Part shown: in pieces, positions 10,004 to 19,070 of the stretch
Position numbering within the stretch: the first letter of the stretch is position 1
How the letters are laid out: every line of letters starts with the position of its first letter
Source: Pogonophryne albipinna
Taxonomy: Eukaryota > Chordata > Actinopteri > Perciformes > Artedidraconidae
NCBI GenBank assembly: GCA_028583405.1
Contig: CM053243.1
Location: forward strand, 38,150,998 to 38,214,997
DNA length: 64,000 nucleotides
Reading direction: 5' to 3'
Program-made: the position numbers and the translations under genes
Notes under the pieces: model-generated
Seen by the model: only the letters and a program-made list of their open reading frames with translations
Told to the model about the DNA's origin: nothing
Database searches by the model: none

Positions 10004-10742
10004 TATGCACAAAGTTATATGTAATATGTTGTCTTTATATTTTAGTTAAATACTTCTGTGAGGGTTCTGCTATGTTGTCAATTATATTATCTTATCAATG
10101 ATATTGTAGTAATTAAGGAGTCTCATGATTGAAATACAGTGTTAATAGCCAAGTTGTATGTGCTATTGAAAGGTGTTGCATTTGTTGACTCACTCGAGTA
10201 AAGTACCGGAGAATGAAAACTAACTTTGACTCTTGTCAAAATTCTTCCCTTTTATCAGGGGCGTAACATTATCAGAGGGAATCAATACATGGGCTGCACA
10301 GGTGGTCATGTCCGACTATCACAAGTAGAATCCTAATGAAAAATACGCCGGTAAAATGTGCCTGTAGAAAATGGCTTATGCCACAATAGGATAGCAACAA
10401 GTAGTCAATATAGTCACTTTAGCTTCGGTTGCTATGCTAACATGACGCAGCAGCACCAGTCGGGCTCTGGGCGGTGTGAACAAAATGGGAGCTGAAAAGA
10501 AAAACCGGTTCCGAACCAGAAGAGTGCAAGCACGGAGCTAGAACGGGAGCTGCGTTGGTGTGAAAGGGGCAACTGTGACTGTGACTGACCCGAGTTTGCG
10601 CCTCGTCGTTGTGATAGCTCTGCCCCTTCGCTCCACCCCCCCAAATCTAACGTGAAAATTACTTTAGCAACACATACATCGCAAGAAGTGTAGCAAAAGT
10701 CAAGGCCGCATATTCGTCAATTTATACTTCCACAGCAACCCA
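10004..10742. other. non-coding, no feature recognised
   Basis: AT-rich to 10430, then a GC-richer part (10430-10640). The only open frame (minus, 10432-10644) is low in recognisable content and without splice context. Confidence 0.5.
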
Positions 10743-11335
10743 GTCTCACGGCATTTCGTGTTATAGTCACGAAATTAATTTAATCTATTGATTCGTGTTC
10801 ACCAACACGATTTTCGCATTTTTTTCGTGTCACACAGAACGATTTTAAAAGCAATGTATTTCTATTGGTAGTATGTTTCGTGCCTGCACCACGTCTTTTT
10901 GTCCGGTCGGGTCTTGGAAGACTGGAAGCTGTGTGGTTCATAAAATCATTTTCTTACTCAATATCTTACCCTAAGCCTAACTCTATCCCTTTTATTTTAA
11001 ATTGTATAATGTCGGAGTTTTTTTGCCGTCCGCGAGGAAAATAAATGGGGCTCAGAACCTCAGAATACTGAAATCTGTATTTTTGTAATATTTTGTTCCT
11101 TCTAATTTGTTAATATTTGGTGCAGGCACTAAACATACTACCAATAGAAATACATTGCTTCTAAAATCGTTCTGTGTCAGAATACTGAAATCTGTATTTT
11201 TTTTTACCTGTTTTTCCTTCTAATTTGTTATTATTTACATTGCTTTTAAAATCGTTCTGTGTGACACGAAAAAAATTGCGAAATTGTGTTGGTGAACACG
11301 AATAATTAGATCAATTTCGTTCTAATGACTGATTT
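10743..11335. mobile_element. palindromic (foldback) element, about 590 bp
   Basis: The left arm from CAGTCTCACGGCATTTCGTG through GTTCACCAACACGA and CACAGAACGATTTTAAAAGC to TCTATTGGTAGTATG (about 10743-10872) is mirrored at 11130-11165 and again at 11240-11320 (GTGTTGGTGAACACGAA). The right half contains a second partial arm copy. A related single arm lies at 61829-62160, and an inverted fragment lies at 35405-35545. Confidence 0.85.
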
Positions 11336-11976
11336 CAGAGGTTGTAATAACCAAGAAAATATATTTATTTCTGCAAGTGAACATTTCATCACTAAGTTCA
11401 TTTTTTTTCTACAAGCCAAAAAACTGTGACTTCAAATTTGGTTCACAGATACGTGGATATTTTATACAAGTGTAAATGTATGCACACAAGCTCAGATTTT
11501 TTTTCTGCAAGTGCTCACATCAGATTTTACAAGCTCTCGCATTTTGTACCATATTTACCTTCATAGACAGACAGACACACTTGGGAGTATTTGGAGCTGG
11601 ACAGTCTGATCAGCTCGTTGCCTCCAGCAGCTGCTCCTGTTCTGAGCTTCCATTTCTTATTCATAACCTGTTGAACAGTAACCAGATCCACCAAAAACCC
11701 TTTATTCCTTCAGCCTCGTTCTCAGGCTGCTGCTGCTAATGCTCATATCAGAGCTTCATACACCACGGCCTTCTCCAATCTAAAGCTCTCAATTCAAGTC
11801 AATTATGTGCTGGTTATTAGGTTTTTATGAAGACAGTACATTTTTTCATGATGATATTTTGGTTTTTAATTGGGCTTAATTTGTATTTTCCTTTTTCTAT
11901 TAAAACAATTCAAACGTGACAATTTAGTTTGCACTGCTTATACATAATTAAATTACTTTAACATTTGTTTATTCTA
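11336..11976. other. non-coding, no feature recognised
   Basis: AT-rich sequence. The + frame at 11476-11739 has no start context or domain and is judged incidental. Confidence 0.5.
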
Positions 11977-12357
11977 TTAAAGGTGGGGTAGGTAATTTGA
12001 GAAACCAGCTCGAGTGCGCTAGAATTTGAGAATACACAGCCGGAAAAAATCTGCCACTTCCTTACAGAGCCCCTCCTCCAACACACACGAACGCGCACGT
12101 GACCAATGAGGGCACGAGATAAGTTTGTGCACAGATGGACGGCTGACAGGCAGGTAGGCCATCCAGTTACTTTAGCCGGGCCGGCTAAAATGATTGGTCG
12201 TGCTTTTTACAGTACTACAGCTTCCACAGATTTGTATGGATTTTTTGTCAAAGCACTTAAGATATTCATTGCTATCGGGATGTTGAGAGCATTCCATGGA
12301 ATATAACAAAAAGTGTATCTCGAGCCGGTTTCTCAAACTTACCTACCCCACCTTTAA
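11977..12357. mobile_element. TTAA-flanked MITE, 381 bp
   Basis: The ends TTAAAGGTGGGGTAGGTAA and its mirror near 12320-12357 extend into GAGAAACC..CTCGAG, an imperfect inverted repeat of about 38 bp. TTAA at both ends fits a piggyBac-like target preference. It is non-coding. Confidence 0.85.
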
Positions 12358-12389
12358 ATGTATTGGTAATAAAACATGTATGAAAAATA

Positions 12390-12830
12390 CTGTTATGAAC
12401 TCAGACACTCAAGATATAGGACCCAATTGCACGACCCGGGAGACAGAGGTAAAGTATTTGTAAGATACTTTATTTTTCCAAAAGATTAACAAAAAATGAT
12501 CACTATCTAATCTCAGGATGAGATGACAAAATGAGAACAAAAGAAAATCGCTCACGTTGTGAGGAACAAAACTTTCTTGATAACAAAGAGAGCATAGACC
12601 TGACTTTGGCATGAGACAACAAGACGAACTGACAATGAACACTGGGAGACTGGGGAATTTAAACACACGACAACAAGACACAGGTGAGAACAATCAGGGG
12701 CGGGGCTGGTGCTGATGAGCACAGGAGACACACAAGGGGTGGACAATCAGGAAGCCTGGAATGATGTAAATGGTGAGTGACAAAACAAACATAAAACAAC
12801 ATGAAAATGAAACTCTCTTAACATTTCTGT
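12390..12830 (-). repeat. dispersed-repeat-like fragment
   Basis: The stretch with ACAAGACACAGGTGAGAACA, CAGGGGCGGGGCTGG and GGAATGATGT-type spacing resembles a repeat seen widely in fish genomes. The class (LTR-derived or other) cannot be decided here. Short minus-strand frames in it are not genes. Confidence 0.4.
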
Positions 12831-12888
12831 CGGTGCACAACAAATACACTAGGAGAAAATGTATATTGAGCCAGCTTATTTTTAATGG

Positions 12889-12892
<4 letters not shown>

Positions 12893-12922
<30 letters not shown>
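12893..12922. repeat. (TA)n microsatellite
   Basis: About 15 TA units. Confidence 0.95.
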
Positions 12923-12925
<3 letters not shown>

Positions 12926-13632
12926 ACTACTGTGTGTGAAAGATTATTGTAAAAGAAATCCAAGAAACACATTAATTTACACTGGTGACCTAAATATTTT
13001 TTGTGAATGTTATCCCCACAGTTATTTATAATCTTAACTGATTAATGAGTCACTTCCAGGTTTTTTTCTCTGCTACTTGGAACTCAACGGAAAACGAAAC
13101 GGAAGTGAAGAAGGCACACACAGACAGCTATTATTTTTCATTTTCATCTCACCTGGACGCAATCATTTATTTTACATCATGGCAATCTGGAATTGAGAAA
13201 CCGAAGACCGACTCAGTTGCCACATAATTTGCTGCCACACTTCCTGCATGAGGTGGACAATAGCTTCTTCAAGTATTTAACGGACAGGAACCTGGACGAT
13301 GTGGCTATTTTTAATTATTGTTTACATTGTACAGTTCTACATTTGATAATAAACCACTTTTTACCGCTACTGCAAAAAAAACAACTTTATTTTGTACCTT
13401 CATACTACTACAGCCATTAGATAACACAACATTAGAATGAGGATAAAATTAGCTATACTACAATAAAAGTCAGAAGATACAGATGTAGGCTACATGATAC
13501 ATCATTTGCCTGTCAGTGTTATGATGTTGTATATTAATATAATCTTGGATTATAATTACTGATGCATAGAATGTGGTAGCAGCAGTACTTTAAGGTTGCC
13601 AGCCACAATGCTTAAATAGTTTCTTTCTGCTG
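12923..13632. other. non-coding, no feature recognised
   Basis: Includes AACGGAAAACGAAACGGAAG (about 13088) and AT-rich sequence. No gene or repeat structure was identified. Confidence 0.45.
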
Positions 13633-14973
13633 GGTTGCGGTCCAATAGTCCAAAAATCAGCTCCTATCGTCTATTCCTTGACCTATGTATGAAACGTCAC
13701 AAGGTTAAGGAATAGTGGATAGGAGAATTCAAAAGGATTTAGGAGAGAGACTGCAGTACTTTGAGAATCCGACTGCACTTTCACTATCCAACGTGTTTAT
13801 GATGCGCCAGCGGACGTCATGAATGTGCGTCTGCTGCTGTGGGGAAACTATGGAAACTAGTTTTCTATAGCGGACTACAACATGGATGTTTAATAAGAAC
13901 GAGGGACTACTGTAAACTCATCTAGAGACTCTGCACCGTGCTCTGATGCTGTTGTTTTATGCTTTATGAACGTGGACAACAGAGAAACATATTCTTCATG
14001 ACCAAAGTTGGAATTGAAATAAAAAAGGAAAGTGAAACTTATGCTCGTCACCCTCTCCCTCCGGTCCACATTAATACAAATGATCCCAATACGTATGATT
14101 GTATGAAAAGATCTTAAAATAAATACAAATGTATTTATTATAAACGTTAGTCCTTAACATCTATCACTGTGTATATCACCATTCAAACATATTTTAAAAG
14201 TTTAACAAACCCACACAGCTCAGTAAAGACTGGGAAATGTTGACTTTATTTATAATAATAATATTGGGAGGGATGAAACCCTCTTTAATGGTCACACATG
14301 CAGAGCACACAGCACACACAGTGAAATGTGTTCTCTGCTTTTAACCCATCCTAGTACCAGGAGTAGTGGGCAGCTATTGCACAGCGCCCGGGGAGCAATG
14401 GGAGTGAGGGGAGAAGGGGTTGTCCGGTGCCTTGCTCAAGGGCACCATGGCAGGGCAGGAGGTGAACTGGGACCTCTCCAAGTAGCAGTCCACACTCAGG
14501 TCTGGTTGGGGACTTGAACCGGCAACCCTACGGCTCACAGTCCAAGCCCCTACTGACTGAGCCACTGCCGGTCATTTGATAATTTCAGTAAAAACTAACG
14601 TTCATATTTCTCTTTTTGATTATAATACTGATGAACGATCAAAACAAAGCACTTTGGCAAGTTACCACATACGTTTTAAAATGCTTAATAAGCACCGTAA
14701 CTTTCATGATATCATTTCTCCGTCATAATCGTTTGTTGACTGTTGTGTGACGGCAAATGCTGCGGCTACAAGGCATTGTGGGGCAGCATTTTCTCCTCTC
14801 CTTTCGGTAAGGGAGGTCCAGTGGTTCCTAAGCTAAAGGAGGTTATAAAGAAAGTTTGAAACCTCCTTTCCTTTCATTTAGAGAATTGGAACGGCACTTA
14901 ACATGACGTACTTCCGGGTCATTTCACTTGGTTAGGAAGGTTCCTAAGCTAAATGGACTATTGGAACGCAACC
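13633..14973. mobile_element. inverted-repeat element (GGTTGCG ends), 1.34 kb, with nested SINE
   Basis: GGTTGCGGTCCAATAGTCC (13633-13651) is mirrored by GGACTATTGGAACGCAACC (14955-14973). Subterminal blocks (AGGAATAG / CCTAAGCTAAA type) also mirror loosely. No clear target duplication and no coding capacity were seen. A tRNA-derived SINE sits inside at about 14270-14577. Confidence 0.75.
14270..14577 (-). mobile_element. tRNA-derived SINE
   Basis: On the minus strand the head reads GTGGCTCAGTCAGTAGGGG (A box) and, 40 bp on, GGTTCAAGTCC (B box), the internal RNA polymerase III promoter of a tRNA. The body continues to the tail near 14270. It accounts for the open frame beginning MAQSVGAWTVSRRVAG, which is tRNA sequence read as protein. 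Confidence 0.85.
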
Positions 14974-14985
14974 TTCGACTTCAGC

Positions 14986-15060
14986 CACAAACCTCCCAGG
15001 TGGGCGGGACTTTCAGGGGTACGTCCCCATTGGCTACTCAGTTTTTGAGTGACAGCCCAG
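14986..15060 (+). repeat. 75-bp inverted repeat, left arm
   Basis: CACAAACCTCCCAGG ... GTGACAGCCCA. It is mirrored almost exactly at 17068-17141, two kilobases away. Starts 12 bp after the right end of the preceding element. Confidence 0.9.
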
Positions 15061-16083
15061 TCCTCCAGCGATTGTACAGTGCAGGCAGCTGAGCGTGGAT
15101 AGAACACCCCCAGAAGAACCAGCATTTCAATCATGATAATACTACAAGTGAAAATATATGTAAGTATTGATCATTTGTGTTGTTTGTGCTGTACTATACG
15201 GTCTGTTTCTTTATTGTGTTAAGTGAGAAGTAAAGCTGTGCTATGAAAGTTAGCTTGTGCTAACTTTAGATCCATAACAATGCAAGCTAAGTAGCCTAAC
15301 AGTTAGCTACATAGCTAGCAGTGAGTGAGCGTTCAGACACCGGCGCACACACTCAAACGGACTCGTGTGCCTGACTCTACCAACAGGCTTTCATGATTCT
15401 GTTTAGATATGCAAGTATAAGCCATGATAGCTTATTTTATTAACACGCTAATTTGATATGAAAATCAATGGAGGCTGAGTTAACTTTGTAGGAAAACCTA
15501 CCGCCCCTGAGCTGTGGTTTATTTGTGAACTTCATATTTTTCATTTCCTAAAACATTTATTTTCCTCTCATATTAACAGTGTGGATCATTGAGACAGCGT
15601 GGCGTCCAGAGGTCTTCCGTTTTCCCACTTCCTCTGACTGAGGGGACAGCACGGAAGGGGGGGGGCATGAAGAAAGACCTGCACCAGCTTCATCCACGCT
15701 GGGCGTTGCTGTTATCACTGGCTCAGTGTCATTTCATTTGACCAAATGTCTTTACATATACATTTAATAGATTTTATTATTATCCACCTTTTTGTTTTAT
15801 GTCCTTTTCTTTAAAACATTCTTTGAGACTTCATCTTCTGGTTCAAATTTCAATAAATGTAATATGTATAATCACTCTTTTGTCTTTATTCTACATGGAA
15901 ATGTTAGAGATTCCATTCAAATCTGTTGATTATTCATATCTTCCTCAGGCTAGGAATAGTATGTTGAATTTTGAATGCTAAATGTATATCATTTTCTCAC
16001 AGGATATAGAATGAGACAACACAGTTTTTATCCATTGTGTATGAATAATTCAGCTCTTCAGACCAACATACATGGGGACTGAA
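15061..16083. other. non-coding stretch between the 75-bp arms
   Basis: Contains a 9-base G run (15657-15665) and repeated TAGCTA motifs (15240-15320). It may be the interior of an element bounded by the arms at 14986 and 17141. No gene was recognised. Confidence 0.45.
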
Positions 16084-16264
16084 AACCAGTCAGTATCTGG
16101 TGTGAGGGGTAGGGTTAGGGTTAGGGTTAGGGTAATGTTGTGAATCGAGTGGCCAATGGTGGTGATGGGGTTATGGTATGGGCAGGCGTATGTTATGGAC
16201 GACAAACACAGGCCACTCGATTCACAACATTACCCTACCCCTCACACCAGATACTGACTGGTTT
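16084..16264. repeat. inverted repeat with TTAGGG run in one arm
   Basis: AACCAGTCAGTATCTGG...GAATCGAGTGGCC (16084-16154) is mirrored at 16211-16264. The left arm carries four linked TAGGGT units, while the right has a single CCCTACCCC, so three hexamers were gained in one arm. The loop is transposase-derived sequence. Confidence 0.85.
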
Positions 16265-16582
16265 TCGGACCCCCCCAGACCCCCCCAATAAAGCAAAACT
16301 GCACGTTTCAGAGTGGCCTTTTATTGTGGCCAGCCTAAGGCACACCTGTGCAATAATCATGCTGTCTAATCAGCATCTTGATATGCCACACCTGTGAGGT
16401 GGGATGGATTATCTCGGCAAAGGAGAAATGCTCACTATCACAGATTTTTTCAGATTTGTGAACAATATTTGAGAGAAATGGTTATTTTGTGTATTATAGA
16501 AAATGTTTTAGATCTTTGAGTTCATCTCATGAAAAATGGGAGCAAAAACAAAAGTGTTGCGTTTATATTTTTGTTCAGTGTA
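16140..16582 (+). mobile_element. Tc1/mariner element, 3' remnant
   Basis: GGDGVMVWAGVCYGRQTQ (16158-16210) matches the core block of Tc1-type DDE transposases. After a rearranged junction, the 3' end is recognisable: AAAAGTGTTGCGTTTATATT and TTTTGTTCAGTGTA ending at 16582, the standard fish Tc1 terminal repeat. The transposase is only a short fragment. Confidence 0.8.
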
Positions 16583-17067
16583 GTAAGATGTGAGCATGTT
16601 CCTAATTGTGTTGGTATGCAACCTAGGTCTGGTCTGTTTGATAAAGCAAATCTGCCACTTTTATATTGTAGAATTTGTTAAATTAAAGCAGTCTTTAATT
16701 GTTTGTCCTAAACATAGCAATATATGCTTTTGAAATGTAACATGTCTTTGAAAAAATAATAGTATACAGTTTATATTGTGTATCAGCTTTAGCTTGAAAA
16801 TACATAGATGTGTTTTTTTATCTATAAAATAAATAGACAGACACTTTATCAATCCCAAATTGGGAAATTATTTAACAGCAGCAGTGTGTTCAGGTATTAA
16901 AATAGTTGGAACAAAGTATAAACTACACAACACAAGTATAATACACAGCAATCCATAAGATAAGTCCGATATGTTCATGAAAACTCCCCAGGAGACACCA
17001 ACACTAACGTGGCCGAGTGGACTCCGGAGTTTGCTGCATGAGTTGCACTGTATGATCTGTGATGTAG
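16583..17067. other. non-coding; contains a LINE-tail-like fragment
   Basis: At 16838-16880, ACTTTATCAATCCCAAATTGGGAAATTA is a motif common at the end of a fish dispersed repeat. A second copy (ACTTTATTGATCCCAAGTTGGG) occurs at 21972-22000. The rest is unremarkable. Confidence 0.5.
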
Positions 17068-17141
17068 TGGGCTGTCACTCAAAAACTGAGTAGCCAATGG
17101 GGACGCACCCCTGAAAGTCCCGCCCTCCTGGGATGTTTGTG
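17068..17141 (-). repeat. 75-bp inverted repeat, right arm
   Basis: Reverse complement of 14986-15060 with only a few differences. Includes TTGGCTACTCAG and GCGGGACTTTCAGGGG in the minus sense. Confidence 0.9.
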
Positions 17142-17439
17142 TCAAAATCGAAAACAAAAAATGAGGGAGCGCAAACGAGAAGAGCTGCAGCGAGAGCAAA
17201 AGTCTGATCATTGAGAAAGAAGAAACAAGAACTGCAAACAAAAATCTATGTTAAAACAAAGAAAAAATACTTATAGTTTACATGATTACACAAATGATTT
17301 GTTTGCAACTTATAGTTTTATTTTTGAAATGTATTTTATTTTGCTTGACTCAGTTTTTTTTTCTTTTAAACTCATAGTTTTGCTTTATTCTGAGAAAGTG
17401 TTGCTTTATCTTTATGATACAAAACTAATCCCATAGAAT

Positions 17440-17938
17440 TCCCCTTCGATTCTATTGGCTCTAACGGTTCAAAAGAGATGTCAATCATCAAAATCGACCA
17501 ATGGGTTCCAGAGAAACGGCAAATACACCCAAATGACCCCAGAGGTGGAATTTGTTTTGCTAAATCTGTCTAAAAAGGTCAAATGTCACTTGTTTTGCAT
17601 CAATCTTGATACAGGGTACTTATTATATGTTGTACTTTGGATTCTTAAAGCTTTTAGACTACTAACCCATCATTCAAGCGTGGTTTTCACTATAAGTAAT
17701 ATTTTTTGGACGGACACAATAATTTACATTTTTTTACTATGTTCAATCTGAATTTTCTTTAAAATAAAAAACATCTATATTGATTCTGACTCCTCTACAT
17801 CCAACTCACAGGTTTATCATTGCTTTGAGAAAAAAGATTATTAATTTACCCCTTTTAGAAGTGTAGTTATGGTCATTTCTTCTGGAAATGTCATTTTCGA
17901 GCCTGACACCTGAAAAACAGGCTTGGGGCTTAACTTAA
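17440..17938 (+). repeat. 500-bp dispersed repeat, copy 1 of 3
   Basis: Starts ATTCCCCTTCGATTCTATTG and ends AAAAACAGGCTTGGGGCTTAA. The other copies are at 30571-31040 (-) and 36604-37113 (+). No inverted ends or poly-A tail are evident. The class is unknown. Confidence 0.9.
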
Positions 17939-18756
17939 ACTGTTAACACTACGTAAGATGACATAGTTTTTCCAAATTATCCCCCATACAGTGCAATTTA
18001 GACATACACCAGTCACATGAAATAAAAATGTTTTGACATGACTTATGAATGATAAAAAAATAGAGGGTGACAACTTTTTTACACTGCTAAACATCAATCA
18101 AGTGCAACTAAAATAGACAAGGCAGCTAACTGTGCTAAAAGCTAGCTAGCTAACGGCAGCTAGGCCTTATACTAGCAGCAGATAGCAATAACAAGTTAAG
18201 CCTTATGTTTATCTGGAAACTCCATGAATCAGAAAGACTCAAAGGCAGAGCTGCCAAATAATATCAGAGGACAAAACTTCAGTAACTCTGACATCAACAT
18301 TGTACAACAAACGTTACGCACTTCTCCCTGGAGATCTTACGACCCAATCAGTGAGGTTGCATGCTGTGCATTTTTACTAAGACTATAAGTTGTTAATGTT
18401 GCTTTAGCAGTCAGGACTTTAGAGACATCAATAACTTCTCAGGTAAAAATGGTTTTATTTTTAACTGGTTGCTTTGTTGAAATAATGCAAATGTGTTTTT
18501 TGTGTTCTGTAAAAAACAGCAATAGAGAAGATGAAGCCGCATGTCACAGTTGTTGTTGCATTTTTAAAGCGCAGTGAGGGAGTTTAGTGTTTCTTTCTCT
18601 CTATAATTAGCTGGAGTCTCGGAACGTGTTAATTAGATCACTGTATACTAACACACACTCTGTTACCCCCTCACAATATGAATATGTACAATATATATGC
18701 ATATTATATTGACACTGAACCACTGTTATGATATCATCTTACAATCCCCTGGGTGA
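17939..18756. other. upstream region of LSP1, no distinct element
   Basis: Contains GCTAGCTAGCTAAC (about 18142) and an AT-rich ATATATATGCATATTATATT near 18690. No transcription start could be set. Confidence 0.4.
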
Positions 18757-18766
18757 GTCACATGAC
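18757..18766. promoter_or_regulatory. palindromic E-box GTCACATGAC, 246 bp before the LSP1 start codon
   Basis: GTCACATGAC is a perfect 10-bp palindrome of the bHLH-zip class (USF/MITF/TFEB-type sites). Its position in the likely proximal promoter makes it worth noting, but a site of this size occurs often by chance. Confidence 0.35.
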
Positions 18767-19011
18767 CCCTGTTAGGGTGAGAGAGGGGGGGTCAAACGCT
18801 TCAATGAAAACCACATGGAGGGAGGAGAGAGCTGCGATCAGAGAGTGAGGGAGAGAGAGGCCAACATGAGCCACAGAGACACACGAAGAGGAACAACAGA
18901 GCAGCTGTAGGAAACATCTAAGGACCAGAACTAAGGTCAGACCCAGGACCAGAGGCTGCCCACCGACCAGCACCAGAACCAGGCCCACAGACCAGGAGCA
19001 GACCATCCACC

Positions 19012-19070
19012 ATGTCAGAGTCCATCAAAAGAAAGAGCTCCAGCAGACAGCTCCTGCAGAATCTCATCAG
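19012..19070 (+). CDS. lsp1: LSP1 exon 1 (start codon)
   Basis: ATG in the context CCACCATG (strong Kozak), then MSESIKRKSSSRQLLQNLI, a basic, Ser-rich N-terminus shared by LSP1/LAD1-type proteins. It ends ATCAG with a GTGAGA donor and leaves two bases of a codon. The exon extends 5' as UTR to an unknown start, perhaps near 18800. Confidence 0.85.

Noticed and set aside
14374..14565. Minus-strand protein beginning MAQSVGAWTVSRR
   Set aside because: It is the translated tRNA-like head of a SINE, with A and B boxes in the right places.
16108..16132. TTAGGG run as a chromosome end or fusion point
   Set aside because: Only four units, inside a transposon-derived inverted repeat; too short for a telomere relic.
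17455..17751. Similar open frames in all three copies of the 500-bp repeat
   Set aside because: The copies are alike at DNA level, so a shared frame is expected. There is no start context, domain or sign of synonymous bias.
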